Of a stretch of DNA of 64,000 nt, positions 20,316 to 30,326 are shown in pieces. The DNA comes from CAWCXF01 sp963799455 (GTDB lineage Bacteria; Pseudomonadota; Alphaproteobacteria; Rhodobacterales; Rhodobacteraceae): contig CAWCXF010000001.1 of the NCBI GenBank assembly GCA_963799455.1, positions 62,001-126,000 of the forward strand, in the 5' to 3' direction. The notes under the pieces were generated by a model. The model worked only from the letters and a program-made list of their open reading frames with translations, ran no database searches and was not told where the DNA came from. The position numbers and the translations under genes were made by a program. Within the stretch, counting starts at the first letter, position 1, and every line of letters starts with the position of its first letter.

Positions 20316-20511
20316 CGCGCGGGGCGCGCTCCCCCGGACGACCCGGCCGGCGTTTCGGACGGGCCTGGGCGGCCGCGGCGCGGCGCCCAGGGCTCCCGAC
20401 GCGATCGCGCCGGAGCGCGCCTCCCGCGCCCGGGGCGCGCCCGGCGTTGCCCTCGCGCCCCGGATCGGCGAGGCTGCGGCCCATCGCCACCCGAAGGGCG
20501 GGGCTCGCCGC

Positions 20512-21381
20512 ATGACACATCCCGTCTCGGGCGTGGACCACGCCCTCCTGCTGACCGACGCGCTGGACGCCGCCGCCGCGGCCTGGCGCGCGATGGGCTT
20601 CACGCTGTCGCCACGGGGCCTGCACAGCGCCGCCAAGGGCACGGCGAACCACACCGTCATGTTCGAGCACGACTATCTCGAGCTCCTCGGCATCGTCGCC
20701 GAGACCCCCGACAACGCCCCCCGCCGGGCGCTGCTCGATCGCTCGGGCCCGGGGCTGCACGCCGTCGCCTGCCGGGTGGGGGACGCGCGCGCCGCCGAGC
20801 CCGCCCTGGCCGAGCTCGGCATCGCCACCCAGGGCCACGGCGCGTTCTCCCGGCCCGTGGATCTGCCCGGCGGCGGCACCGGCGAGGCCGCCTTCGCCAC
20901 GCTCGACTTCGGCGACGCCGAGGTGCCCGCGGGCGCGATGTTCATGTGCGAGCACCGCACGCCCGCAATGGTCTGGCGCCCGGAGCTGATGGAGCACCCG
21001 AACGGCGCGCGAGGGCTCGCCGGCCTCGTCGCGGTGCGCGACGATCCCGAGCCGGCGGCGCGCGGCTTCGCCCGGCTCTTCGCGCTCGGCGCGGTGAGCG
21101 CGGTTGAGGGGGCGCCCGAGGGCCTCACCGTCGCCACCGGGCTCGCCTCGGCCCCGATCCTCGTCACGACGCCCGACGCCTTCGCCCGCGCCTGGCCCGA
21201 GCACGACCTCGACGGCACCCCGCGCGGCGCCTTCGCGGCGCTGCGCATCCGGGTGGGCGACGCCGAGGCCGCGCGCGAGGCGCTGCGCCGCGGCGGCGTA
21301 CCGCATGTCGGGACCGAGCGCGGCGCCTCGGTCGGCCCCCGGCACGCGGGCGGCGTCGTGGTGGACCTCGCGGCGGCCTGA
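20512..21381 (+). CDS. VOC (glyoxalase-like) family protein
   Basis: This 289-residue protein belongs to the Glyoxalase_3-like group of the VOC superfamily. It begins MTHPVSGVDHALLLTDALD, with the metal-ligand His in GVDHALL. Repeated beta-alpha modules contain MFEHDYLELLGI, GLHAVACRVGD and AMFMCEHRTPAMVWRPEL, where E and H residues could bind a divalent metal. The second half repeats the fold in degenerate form (GLAGLVAVRDDPE, FAALRIRVGD). The substrate is unknown. It precedes the betaine-uptake gene but is separated from it by 791 bases. Confidence 0.8.
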   Translation: MTHPVSGVDHALLLTDALDAAAAAWRAMGFTLSPRGLHSAAKGTANHTVMFEHDYLELLGIVAETPDNAPRRALLDRSGPGLHAVACRVGDARAAEPALAELGIATQGHGAFSRPVDLPGGGTGEAAFATLDFGDAEVPAGAMFMCEHRTPAMVWRPELMEHPNGARGLAGLVAVRDDPEPAARGFARLFALGAVSAVEGAPEGLTVATGLASAPILVTTPDAFARAWPEHDLDGTPRGAFAALRIRVGDAEAAREALRRGGVPHVGTERGASVGPRHAGGVVVDLAAA

Positions 21382-22172
21382 CGGACGAGGGGGACCGGCG
21401 CGCCCCGCGCCGGCGCGTCGTGCGCCGGCCTCGACAAGGGCGAGAGCCGCCACGCGCTCGCCCGCGCGGGCCTCCTCGACCGCCTGGGCGCGCGGCGCGA
21501 CCGCGCCGCCGAGACGCTCGCCTGACCTGACCCTCGGGCCTGACCCTCGGGCCTGCGCTTCGGGCCTGACCCTCGCGCTCGACGCGATCGTCCTCGAGCC
21601 GCTCGGAGGCGTTCTCCTGGGCGTGGACGGCGCCGTCCACGCAGTCCTCCAGGCCCTCGGCCACGCGGATGCGGGCCAGCACCGCGGCGGGCGCCTGCCC
21701 GTCGAGGAGGTCCAGGGCCGCCAGCGCCCCGAGGGCCTCCGGCAGCGAGGCCCGCGCCTGCGCCGCGACGCCGCCCTTCGCGCCGTGCAGCGCGACCGCG
21801 AAGCCGCCGCGCGAAGGCCATGGCCCAGGAGCGCCCGATCAGGCCACCCGCTCGGGCGGGCTCGCGTCGCGCGGCGGTCGGCCCCGGCCCGTCACGCCCG
21901 CAGACTAGGGGCAAAGCCCTCCCGGGGGGGACCGTCTTTTCCGGGACGCGCAGGGCCCGGGCGCCGTCCAGGCGAGGCGGGGGGAGGCGAGGCGGGGGGG
22001 CCATGCGCCCGTCCCGGGCTCCCGCGGGCGACAGGCGACGGGGAGGCCCTGGGTGCCTGGCCGCGGGCGCCCGCCCGCCGCCGAAGGTTGCGTTTCCGCC
22101 ACCGTTCGGCGAGCCTCGCGCTTGCCAGAGGGGCTCGTGAGCACACGGCGCCCGGCCGAGGGAGCAGAGCCG
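21382..22172. other. Long intergenic region with short direct repeats
   Basis: No intact gene is supported. Near 21525-21580 the word CCTGACCCTCGGG recurs about every 15 bases (three to four imperfect copies). On the minus strand, about 21590-21830 reads as a plausible but unrecognised protein fragment (GALAALDLLDGQAPAAVLAR, IRVAEGLED), possibly gene debris. The last 60 bases include the BCCT ribosome binding region GAGGGAGCAGAG. Confidence 0.4.
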
Positions 22173-23831
22173 ATGCCGCATGTCGAGCCGGACCGAGCGG
22201 TCCCCGAGCCCGCGACCGACTACGAGGTCGGGCGGGACAACGTCCAGATCATGGGGCTCGACGTCCACAACCCGGTGTTCTTCGTCTCGGCCGTGCTCAT
22301 CGTCGCCTTCGTCATCCTCACCCTGATCTTCCAGGAGGGGGCCGAGGCCTTCTTCGGCTGGCTGCGCCCCGCGCTCACGGCGCTCTTCGACTGGCCGCTC
22401 CTGATGGCGGCCAACCTCTTCGTGGCCTTCGCGCTCCTCCTCGTCGTCACGCCGCTCGGCTCGGTGCGCCTGGGCGGGCCCGACGCCCGGCCCGACTATG
22501 GCTATCCGGGCTGGTTCGCCATGCTGTTCGCCGCCGGCATGGGCATCGGGCTGATGTTCTTCGGCGTCTCGGAGCCGCTGTCGCACTACGGCTCCGCGAT
22601 CGGCGGGCCGGTGGTCGAGGGCGGCGCGCGCACCGACTGGGCGCCCCTGGGCGGCGCCGCAGGCGACCCGGAGGCGGCGCGCGCGCTCGCCATGGGCGCC
22701 ACCATCTTCCACTGGGGCCTGCACCCTTGGGCGATCTACGCCATCGTGGCGCTCTCGCTCGCGTTCTTCTCCTACAACCGCGGCCTGCCGCTGACGCTGC
22801 GCTCGGCCTTCTACCCGCTCCTCGGCGAGCGGGTGTGGGGCTGGCCGGGGCACCTGATCGACATCTCGGCGGTGTTCGCCACGCTCTTCGGCCTCGCCAC
22901 CTCGCTCGGCTTCGGCGCCGAGCAGGCGATGGGCGGGATCGACTTCCTGTTCGGCGTCGCGCCCACCGCCACGGCCAAGGTGCTGCTCATCATGGCGATC
23001 ACGGCCGTCGCGCTGGTCTCGGTCGTCGCCGGCCTCGACGCCGGCGTGAAGCGGCTGTCGGAGATCAACATGGTGCTCGCGGCGGCTCTGCTGGCCTTCA
23101 TCCTGATCGCGGGGCCCACCCTCGTGATCCTCACGGGGCTGTGGGAGAACTCGGTCGCCTACCTCACGACGCTCCTGCCGCTCTCGAACCCGTTCGGGCG
23201 CGAGGATCTGAACTTCATGCAGGGCTGGACCGCCTTCTACTGGGCGTGGTGGATCTCCTGGTCGCCCTTCGTGGGCATGTTCATCGCCCGCGTGAGCCGC
23301 GGGCGCACGGTGCGCGAGTTCGTCACCTGCGTGATCCTGATCCCGACCGCGGTCTCCGTCCTGTGGATGTCCACCTTCGGGGGCGCCGCGCTCGACCAGG
23401 TGGTCGCGGGCGCCAACCAGGCCGTCGCGGACGCCGCGCAGGAGGTGAAGCTCTTCGAGATGCTCCGCAGCTATCCGCTGACCCAGATCGCCTCCTTCGT
23501 CGGCATCACGCTCGTGATCGTGTTCTTCGTCACGTCGTCGGATTCGGGCTCGCTGGTGATCGACACCATCACCGCCGGCGGCAAGGTGGACGCGCCGGTG
23601 GCGCAGCGCGTGTTCTGGGCGATCTTCGAGGGGCTCGTCGCCATCGTGCTGCTGCTCGGCGGCGGGCTGGTGGCGCTCCAGGCCGCCGCCGTGGCGACGG
23701 GCATCCCCTTCGCCGCCGTGCTGCTCGTCATGATGTGGTCCACCTACAAGGGCCTGTCCACCGAGCGGCGCGGCATGCGCGCGGTGATCGCGCGCGACGA
23801 GGCGCGCGCCGAGCCCTCGGAGCAGGGCTAG
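22173..23831 (+). CDS. BCCT family betaine/choline/carnitine transporter
   Basis: This 552-residue membrane transporter imports betaine or a related quaternary ammonium compound. It has about 12 helices. Motifs include the glycine-rich substrate and sodium site GMGIGLMFFGVSEPLSHYG and the tryptophan-rich signature FYWAWWISWSPFVGMFIARV followed by SRGRTVREF. The C-terminal tail is short, so it probably lacks the long osmosensing extension of BetP. Located just upstream of the betaine demethylation genes, it most likely feeds them. Its stop overlaps the convergent LysR gene by 4 bases. Confidence 0.92.
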   Translation: MPHVEPDRAVPEPATDYEVGRDNVQIMGLDVHNPVFFVSAVLIVAFVILTLIFQEGAEAFFGWLRPALTALFDWPLLMAANLFVAFALLLVVTPLGSVRLGGPDARPDYGYPGWFAMLFAAGMGIGLMFFGVSEPLSHYGSAIGGPVVEGGARTDWAPLGGAAGDPEAARALAMGATIFHWGLHPWAIYAIVALSLAFFSYNRGLPLTLRSAFYPLLGERVWGWPGHLIDISAVFATLFGLATSLGFGAEQAMGGIDFLFGVAPTATAKVLLIMAITAVALVSVVAGLDAGVKRLSEINMVLAAALLAFILIAGPTLVILTGLWENSVAYLTTLLPLSNPFGREDLNFMQGWTAFYWAWWISWSPFVGMFIARVSRGRTVREFVTCVILIPTAVSVLWMSTFGGAALDQVVAGANQAVADAAQEVKLFEMLRSYPLTQIASFVGITLVIVFFVTSSDSGSLVIDTITAGGKVDAPVAQRVFWAIFEGLVAIVLLLGGGLVALQAAAVATGIPFAAVLLVMMWSTYKGLSTERRGMRAVIARDEARAEPSEQG

Positions 23832-24748
23832 GGCGCGCCCTCCTCCGCCGGGCCGAAGGCGCCCTGCGCCCAAGCCACGAACGCCTCGACCGGCCCGCTC
23901 GCCCCCTCCTCGGGCACGAGGAGGTGGTGGCGCTCGGCGGGCCGCACGACGACCTCGCCCAATCGCACCAGCCGCCCGTCGGCGAGCGGCCGCTCCAGGA
24001 GCCGCTCCCAGCCGAGCGCGACGCCCTCGCCCCCCATCGCGGCGTAGGCCGCGTCGCTGTAGCTGGAGCACCGCAGCCGCGGGACCGGCGCCGGTCCCCG
24101 CGCGAGCCCCGCGCGCGCGAGCCACTGGCCCCAGTCGAGCCAGCTCGGCTCGGGCGCGTCGCTCTCGATCAGGGGCAGATCGCGCAGGGCGCCGGGATCG
24201 AGCGGCCCCACGCGCTGGGCGAAGGCGGGCGAGCAGACCGGGCCCACGGCCTCGGCCATCGAGGCCATCACCCGCGCGCCCGCGAAGGGCGGCCGCCCGT
24301 AGCGCAGCGCCACGTCGAGCCCGGCCCCGGGCGCGAGGTCGGGCGCGTCCTGCGACACCACGCGCAGCGGCACCTCGGGGGCCTCGGCGCGGAAGGACGA
24401 CAGCCGCGGCAGCAGCCAGAAATGCGCGAAGGCCACCGTGGCGCCGACCGTCAGCGCGTCGGCGCCGCCCGAGCGGCGCACCACCTCCACCGCGTCGGCC
24501 ATGCGCTCGAAGGAGGAGCCCACCGCCTCCGCGAGCACGCGCCCCGCGGGCGTCAGCTCGACCCGGCGGTGCGCGCGCACGAAGAGCGGGCGCCCCAGCT
24601 CGCGCTCCAGGTCGCCGATCCGGCGGCTGACGGCGGCCTGCGTCACGCCGAGCTCTCCGGCCGCGCGGGTGAAGCCGCCGAGCCGCGCCGCCGCCTCGAA
24701 GGCGGCCAGCGCGCCGAGCGAGGGGATCTGGCGCCTGAGCCGTCGCAT
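23828..24748 (-). CDS. LysR family transcriptional regulator (GcvA-like)
   Basis: This 306-residue regulator has an N-terminal helix-turn-helix (LGGFTRAAGELGVTQAAVSR, then RIGDLERELGRPLF) and a C-terminal effector-binding domain (residues about 90-300). The start MRRLRRQIPSLGALAAFEAA is typical of the GcvA-like subgroup. It is transcribed divergently from the gbcA gene 120 bases away. LysR proteins usually control their divergent neighbour, so it is the probable regulator of gbcA-gbcB-dgcA, with betaine or dimethylglycine as possible effector. Confidence 0.9.
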   Translation of the reverse strand: MRRLRRQIPSLGALAAFEAAARLGGFTRAAGELGVTQAAVSRRIGDLERELGRPLFVRAHRRVELTPAGRVLAEAVGSSFERMADAVEVVRRSGGADALTVGATVAFAHFWLLPRLSSFRAEAPEVPLRVVSQDAPDLAPGAGLDVALRYGRPPFAGARVMASMAEAVGPVCSPAFAQRVGPLDPGALRDLPLIESDAPEPSWLDWGQWLARAGLARGPAPVPRLRCSSYSDAAYAAMGGEGVALGWERLLERPLADGRLVRLGEVVVRPAERHHLLVPEEGASGPVEAFVAWAQGAFGPAEEGAP

Positions 24749-24868
24749 CGGCCGCTCCTATGAGCCGAGGTCATGGATGGAGGCCCGATTTCTGCGGTTG
24801 AGCGGCCTGTGCGTCAAGCTAGCATCGATGCGGACGGGCGAGCCTCGCCCGCAGGCCGAGGCCGCGCC

Positions 24869-26153
24869 ATGCTCCAGCTCCCCGACGCCCATTTCCCGAC
24901 CCCGCACGAGCCGCCCACCTTGGGCGCGCTGCTGCGCGCGCGCGAGCCGGGCCACACCCTGCCCGCCGGGCTCTACACCCGCGCGGACGCCTTCGAGGCC
25001 GACCTCGACGCCATCTTCTCGCGCCACTGGATCGCGGTCGGCGTCGAGGCCGACGTGCCCGAGCCCGGCGACGTGTGTGCGCTCGACATGGGCCGCGCCT
25101 CGATCGTGATCCTGCGCGACGACGACGGCGCCTTGCGCGCCTTCCACAACCTGTGCCGCCACCGCGGCGCGCGGCTCGTGCCGCCGGGGCGCTCGGTGGT
25201 GGGCAAGCTGGTGTGCCCCTACCACCAGTGGACCTACGACCTGGACGGGCGAGCTGGCGCTCGCGCCGCACATGGGCGCGGACTTCGACCGCGGCCTGCA
25301 CCACCTGCGCGCGATCGCGCTGCGCTCGGTGGGCGGCCTGCTCTACGCCTGCCTCGGCGACGACCCGCCCGGGGACATCGAGGCGCTGTCCTCCGCGATG
25401 GGGCCGCGGCTGGCGCCCTACGACCTCGCGCAGGCCCGCGTCGCCTTCGAGGCCGAGCTGGTCGAGGAGGGCAACTGGAAGCTCACGATGGAGAACAACC
25501 GCGAGTGCTACCACTGCGCGTCGAACCATCCCGAGCTGAGCCTGTCCTTCCACGCCTCCGACTTCGGCTTCGACCCCGAGGGCCTGACCCCGCACGAGCG
25601 CGACGAGGCCGAGGCCCTCGCGCGCCTCTACGCCGAGCACGGCGCCGCCTGGGAGGCGCAGGGGCTGCCGCACGCCGCGATCGAGCACACGGTCGGGTGG
25701 CCGACCAACTTCCGCACCCAGCGCCTCATCATCGCAGGGTGCGGCGAGAGCCAGACGCCCGACACGCGCGCGGCCTGCGCGCTCCCGCTCGGGACGCCGG
25801 GGCCGGGCTCGGGCGACCTGCATCTGTGGGGCATCAACTCGTGGAGTCACGTGATGGCCGACCACGCGGTGGTGATCGCGGCCTATCCGCTCGCGCCCGA
25901 CCGCACGCTGGTGCGCACCAAGTGGCTCGTCCACCGCGACGCGGTGGAGGGGGTGGATTACGACGCGGGCCACCTGACGGCCGTGTGGACGGCGACCAAC
26001 GCACAGGACGCGGCGCTGGTGGCGCTCGCCCATCGCGGCGCGAGCGACCCCGGCTACCGCCCCGGCCCCTACTCGCGCCACACCGAGCGCGCCCTCGACG
26101 AGTTCGCCGGCTGGTACGTCGAGCGCATGAGCGCTCACGGGTACGCCTCGTGA
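24869..26153 (+). pseudogene. gbcA: Rieske oxygenase, glycine betaine demethylase subunit (GbcA-like), one frameshift
   Basis: GbcA-type enzymes use O2 to demethylate glycine betaine to dimethylglycine. The start at ATG 24869 (MLQLPDAHFPTPHEPPTLGA) leaves a 120-base divergent promoter; an upstream ATG at 24773 lies too near the LysR start. The Rieske cluster ligands C-x-H...C-x2-H are in NLCRHRGARLVPP and VCPYHQWTYD. After about 25250 homology continues one frame over (ELALAPHMGADFDRGLHHL). The mononuclear iron site is there (ENNRECYHCASNHPEL). One base appears missing in GGGCGAGCTGGC. Everything else is perfectly conserved, so the shift may be a sequence error; repaired, the protein would be about 428 residues. 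Confidence 0.85.
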
Positions 26154-26166
26154 GCGGCCCCGCCCG

Positions 26167-27432
26167 ATGAGCGCCGCCCGGACCCCAGCGGTCCCGTCGG
26201 GGACGGCGAGGGCACCGGCCCCGGCGAGGGCACCGGCCCCGGCGAGGGCATCGGCCCCGGCGAGGGCCGCGTCGCCCTTCCCCGCCGCGACCTCCCCCAT
26301 GGCTGCCGCCCCTTCCGGGGCCGCGGCCCCGTCCTCCGCCGCCGATGTCGCCGTCGTCAGGGCCGCTGCCCTCGCCGTCCCCGATGGGACCGCTGCCCCC
26401 GAGTGGGCGGCGCGCAGGCGGCGGCCCTGGGCGGCGGGGCGCTGGGGGGCGCTCGTATGCCGCGCCGCCTGGGACGAGGCGGGGGACGCGCGCGCCTTCC
26501 TGCTGGCGCCCGCCGACGGCTCGCGGGTCGAGCACGATCCAGGCCAGTTCCTGACCTTTCGCGTCGAGACGCCCCAAGGGGTTGTCGAGCGCTGCTACAC
26601 CATCGCGTCCTCGGCCGCGCGCGACGGCGGCGTCGAGATCGTCGTCAAGCGCCAGGGCGGCGGGCTCGCCTCCGCCGCCTTGAACGACGCGCTCGGACCC
26701 GGCGCCTCGATCGAGGCCTTCGGCCCCTCGGGCCGGTTCGGGCCGGCGGCCCACCCGGCCGCCGCCTACGCGCTGCTCGCCGCGGGCTCGGGCGTCACGC
26801 CGATGCTGTCGATCCTGCGCACCGCGGCCGACCGTGGCATCGACCTCGACGCGCGGCTCGTCCTCGCGGCCCCCCACGCCGAGGACGCCATCGGCGCGGC
26901 CGAGCTGGCGCATCTCGCCCGCCGCCTGCCGCGGCTGGCCTTCGACGTGGTGCTGAGCCGGGCGCCCGGCGGGCGGCTCGACGCGGCAAGGCTCGCGCGG
27001 CTGGTGCCCGACATGGCCGACCGCATGGTGCTGTGCTGCGGGCCCGAGGGCTTCATGGCGATGGCGCGCGAGGCCGCGCGCGCCATGGGCGTGCCCGAGG
27101 GGCGCCACGCCGAGGAGTCCTTCGACCTCGCGGCACCCGAGGGCGACGGCCCCGCGGCCGAGGGCGCGCGCCTCCGCCGCATCACCTTCGCGCGCTCGGG
27201 GGCGTCCTTCGACTGCGCCGAGGGCGTCTCCATCCTGCGCGCGGCCAGGGAGGCGGGGGTGGCGATGCCGTCGTCCTGTGCGCGCGGCCAGTGCGGCACC
27301 TGCAAGACGTTCAAGCATTCGGGGGAGGTGACGATGGCCCATGACGGCGGCCTCCGCCAGCGCGAGGTCGACCGCGGCTTCGTGCTTCCTTGCGTCGCCC
27401 GCCCGCTGACCGATGTCGTGCTGGACCGCTGA
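26167..27432 (+). CDS. gbcB: Ferredoxin reductase component of the betaine demethylase (GbcB-like)
   Basis: This reductase passes electrons from NAD(P)H through FAD and a [2Fe-2S] centre to GbcA. Its 421 residues begin with an unusual Ala/Pro-rich extension of about 75 residues, partly built from APAPAR repeats. The FAD-binding domain follows (GQFLTFRVE, RCYTIASSAA), then the NAD-binding domain (LLAAGSGVTPMLSILR, VLCCGPEGFMAM). A C-terminal plant-type ferredoxin domain has cysteines in SCARGQCGTCKTF and LPCVARP. It starts 14 bases after gbcA and ends 1 base before the dgcA-like gene. A later start near 26300 (MAAAPSG) would remove the repeats and is possible. Confidence 0.9.
   Translation: MSAARTPAVPSGTARAPAPARAPAPARASAPARAASPFPAATSPMAAAPSGAAAPSSAADVAVVRAAALAVPDGTAAPEWAARRRRPWAAGRWGALVCRAAWDEAGDARAFLLAPADGSRVEHDPGQFLTFRVETPQGVVERCYTIASSAARDGGVEIVVKRQGGGLASAALNDALGPGASIEAFGPSGRFGPAAHPAAAYALLAAGSGVTPMLSILRTAADRGIDLDARLVLAAPHAEDAIGAAELAHLARRLPRLAFDVVLSRAPGGRLDAARLARLVPDMADRMVLCCGPEGFMAMAREAARAMGVPEGRHAEESFDLAAPEGDGPAAEGARLRRITFARSGASFDCAEGVSILRAAREAGVAMPSSCARGQCGTCKTFKHSGEVTMAHDGGLRQREVDRGFVLPCVARPLTDVVLDR
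26205..26268 (+). repeat. 18-bp tandem repeats within the 5' end of gbcB
   Basis: Units start at 26205, 26223 and 26241, each close to GGCGAGGGCACCGGCCCC, with a partial fourth unit at 26259. They encode a Pro/Ala/Arg linker. Slippage here would change the protein length in steps of six residues without breaking the frame. Confidence 0.85.
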
Positions 27433-27433
27433 G

Positions 27434-29512
27434 ATGGCCGCCCCCCGCCCGATGCCGGCCCACGCCCAGAGCGGCGCCCCGAGCCGCGACCCGCTGCTCC
27501 AGCCGTTCCGGTTGAAGAACGTGGCGCTGCGCAACCGCCTGATCTCGACCGCGCACGAGCCCGCCTACACCGAAGGCGGGCTGCCGAAGGAGCGCTACCG
27601 GCTCTACCACGCCGAGAAGGCCAAGGGCGGCATCGGGCTCACCATGATCGGCGGCTCCTCGGTGGTGGCGCCCGACAGCCCGCAGGCCTTCGGCAACATC
27701 GAGCTGTGGCGCGACGAGTCCGTCCGCTGGCTCAGGGAGTTGGCGGACGACGTTCATGCGCACGGCGCCGCGGTGATGATCCAGATCACCCATCTCGGCC
27801 GCCGCACGAGCTGGGCCACGGGCGAGTGGCTGCCGATCTTGGCGCCGTCCTCGATCCGCGAGCCCGCCCACCGCGCCTACCCCAAGGCGATGGAGGACTG
27901 GGACATCGAGCGCGTGATCGCCGCCTACGCGGACGCCGCCGAGAAGGTGGCCGAGGCCGGGCTCGACGGCATCGAGCTGGAGGCCTACGGCCACCTGATC
28001 GACCAGTTCTGGTCGCCGCTCACCAACCGGCGCGAGGACGAGCACGGCGGCTCCCTCGACAACCGGATGCGCTTCGGCAACCGCGTGATCGCCGCGATCC
28101 GCGAGCGCGTCGGCCCCGACTTCGCGCTCGGCGTGCGCATGGTCTGCGACGAGGATCTGCCGGGCGGCATCGACCGCGAGGAGGGGATGAGCATCGCCGG
28201 GCGCCTCGCCGCCTCGGGCGCGATCGACTTCGTCAACGTCATCCGCGGCCACATCGACACCGACGAGGGCCTGTCGCGCGTCATCCCCGGCATGGGGGCT
28301 GCTTCCGCGCCGCATCTCGGCTTCGCCGGCGAGGTGCGCGGCCACGCGCGGCTGCCCGTGATGCACGCCGCCCGCATCCAGGACGTGGCCACCGCGCGCC
28401 ACGCGATCGAGGGGGGGCTCTTGGACCTCGTCGGCATGACCCGTGCGCATCTCGCAGACCCGCACATCGCGGCGAAGATCGCGCGCGGGGAGGAGGCGCG
28501 CATCCGCCCCTGCGTCGGCGCCGCCTACTGCATCGACTCGATCTACAACGGCCAGGCGGTGTGCATCCACAACGCCGCCACGGGGCGCGAGGCGCGCATC
28601 CCGCACGTCGCCTCCCCGGCCTCACAGCGCAGGCGGGTGGTCGTCGTCGGCGCGGGGCCCGGCGGCCTGGAGGCCGCGCGCGTGGCGGGCGAGCGCGGGC
28701 ACGACGTGGTGGTGCTGGAGGCGCAGGACCGCCCCGGCGGCCAGATCCGCCTCGCGGGCGCGCTCGGGCGCAGGCGGGAGATCATGGGCGTGATCGAGTG
28801 GCGCATGGCCGAGTGCGAGCGCATGGGCGTCGAGATCCGCTGCAACGCCTACGCGGGCGAGGACGACGTGATGGCCGAGACCCCCGACGTGGTGGTGATC
28901 GCCACCGGGGGCATGCCCGACATGGGGTTCCTGGAGGAGGGCCATGACCTCGTGACCTCCTCCTGGGACGTGCTGTCGGGGGTCGCGCGGCTCTCAGGCG
29001 AGGTGATCCTCTACGACGACAACGGCGCTCATCCCGGCCTGACGGCTGCGGAATTCATGGCTGAGGGGGGCGCAAGGCTCGCCTTCGTCACGCCCGAGCG
29101 CGTGCTCGGCCCCGAGGTCGGCGGCACCTCCTACCCGCCCTACTTCGCGGCCCTCGGGCGCCACGGCGTCGAGGTGACGCTGAACCTCAGGCTCGCCGCC
29201 GTGCGCCGCGAGGGCAACCGCCTGCGCGCCACCTTCCGCGACGACTACGCCCACCGCTCCGTCGAGCGCGAGGCCGACCACGTCGTGGTCGAGAACGGCT
29301 CGCAGCCCGTGGACGACCTCTACTTCGCCTTGAGGCCGCTGTCCTCGAACCTGGGCGAGATCGACCATCCGGCCCTCCTGGCCGGCCGGCCCCAGGCGGT
29401 CGCGCGCAACCCCGAGGGTCGCTTTACGCTCTGGCGCATCGGTGACGCGGTGGCGAGCCGCAACGTCCACGCCGCCGTCCTCGACGCCGCCCGCCTCATG
29501 AAGGACGCCTGA
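27434..29512 (+). CDS. dgcA: FMN/FAD iron-sulfur oxidoreductase, dimethylglycine demethylation protein (DgcA-like)
   Basis: This 692-residue enzyme of the 2,4-dienoyl-CoA reductase/trimethylamine dehydrogenase type probably demethylates dimethylglycine to sarcosine. An N-terminal old-yellow-enzyme barrel (residues about 20-365) has STAHEPAYTEGGLP and ITHLGRRTSWATGEW. A cysteine-rich iron-sulfur segment (RPCVGAAYCIDSIYNG plus AVCIHN) leads into a C-terminal dinucleotide-binding half (RVVVVGAGPGGLEAARVAGE, VVVIATGGMPDMG). It follows gbcB by one base, so the three genes form an operon for stepwise betaine demethylation. DgcB, the usual partner, is not in the window. Other substrates of the family are possible, but the neighbours favour this one. 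Confidence 0.85.
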   Translation: MAAPRPMPAHAQSGAPSRDPLLQPFRLKNVALRNRLISTAHEPAYTEGGLPKERYRLYHAEKAKGGIGLTMIGGSSVVAPDSPQAFGNIELWRDESVRWLRELADDVHAHGAAVMIQITHLGRRTSWATGEWLPILAPSSIREPAHRAYPKAMEDWDIERVIAAYADAAEKVAEAGLDGIELEAYGHLIDQFWSPLTNRREDEHGGSLDNRMRFGNRVIAAIRERVGPDFALGVRMVCDEDLPGGIDREEGMSIAGRLAASGAIDFVNVIRGHIDTDEGLSRVIPGMGAASAPHLGFAGEVRGHARLPVMHAARIQDVATARHAIEGGLLDLVGMTRAHLADPHIAAKIARGEEARIRPCVGAAYCIDSIYNGQAVCIHNAATGREARIPHVASPASQRRRVVVVGAGPGGLEAARVAGERGHDVVVLEAQDRPGGQIRLAGALGRRREIMGVIEWRMAECERMGVEIRCNAYAGEDDVMAETPDVVVIATGGMPDMGFLEEGHDLVTSSWDVLSGVARLSGEVILYDDNGAHPGLTAAEFMAEGGARLAFVTPERVLGPEVGGTSYPPYFAALGRHGVEVTLNLRLAAVRREGNRLRATFRDDYAHRSVEREADHVVVENGSQPVDDLYFALRPLSSNLGEIDHPALLAGRPQAVARNPEGRFTLWRIGDAVASRNVHAAVLDAARLMKDA

Positions 29513-29939
29513 CCGGGAGGGCCCGGCCTCGGACCGAACGCGGCCCGCGAGGCGCGGGAAGGCCGCCCGTCACCGAGCCGAGTGGGGCCGGACACGGCCG
29601 GCGAGGCCGGATGCGGCCCGCGGCGCGGGAAGGCCGACGCGGACCGAGCGCGGCCGGCGATGGTCGAGCAGCACGGGCCGCGGGGCCGAATGCGGCCGGG
29701 CGTCCAGCGGGCGCGCGGGAGCACGGTGGATGCGAGGGCGCGTGCGGCGCCGGTCGCGGTCCGGCGAGCGGGCGTCGCGGGCGTCGTCCGGGGCCTGCCG
29801 AGGAGGACCGCGCGAAGCCATCGCGCGGCGCCGGTCGGGGGCTCGTCCCGCGCCGGGACATGCGGGACATCAGGCGCCGCGACGCGCGCGGCCCACGCAG
29901 AAGGGTCGGGCGGAGGGCAGCGTTTCGCGCGGCCTCCCA
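29513..29939. other. Intergenic region with imperfect GC-rich repeats
   Basis: No gene is supported. In 29530-29690, words such as GCGGCCCGCG, GCGCGGGAAGGCCG and GACCGAGCGCGGCC recur at irregular spacing (GCGGGAAGGCCG at about 29556 and 29623), forming a degenerate repeat. It ends at the truncated metallo-hydrolase fragment. Confidence 0.4.
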
Positions 29940-30326
29940 GGACGGGTCGTGACGAGCACCGGGCGCGGCGATGTCGCGCAGCTTGGCGCCGATCGCCGCC
30001 GGCGCCCCGGTGCGCTCCTTGAGCCGCGCCGAGGCCATCGGGTGGTCGGCATGCGGGTGGGTGTCGAGCACCCAGGCGACCGTGAGCCCCTCGCGCGCCA
30101 CCAGATCGAGCACTTGGCCCATGGCCTCGGCGCCGGCGGCGTAGCCCCTCGGATCGAAGTCCCGCACCACGTCGATCAGCGCCGCCTGCCGCGTCGCGGG
30201 GCAGGCGGCGACGCATTGCACCGAGCCGGTGTCGGGCTCGTGGACGCCCCACACCTCCGGGCTGCCGGGGCCGCGCGAGGGCGAACGCCTCACGACGCGC
30301 TGCTTCGGCTTCGAAGCCTCGCGCAT
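29940..30326 (-). pseudogene. N-terminal fragment of an MBL-fold metallo-hydrolase
   Basis: About 125 codons survive, starting at 30326. The recognisable part is a beta-lactamase-like strand and first metal motif: ATRQAALIDVVRDFDPR, GLTVAWVLDTHPHADHPMAS (the H-x-H-x-D-H site) and KERTGAPAAIGAKLRDI. This resembles the ETHE1/BlhA-type persulfide dioxygenase branch. The later metal ligands and remaining 170 or so residues of a full enzyme are missing, and homology stops near 29975. It is a truncated relic with no intact partner nearby. Confidence 0.7.

Noticed and set aside
20673..24125. A 1150-codon open frame on the minus strand
   Set aside because: It lies opposite the VOC and BCCT genes and is open only because stop codons are rare in antisense frames of very GC-rich coding DNA; its translation is Arg/Gly/Ala-rich without motifs.
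24773..24868. Earlier start for gbcA at 24773
   Set aside because: It would leave only 24 bases between divergent starts, too little for the promoters, and the added residues do not resemble GbcA.
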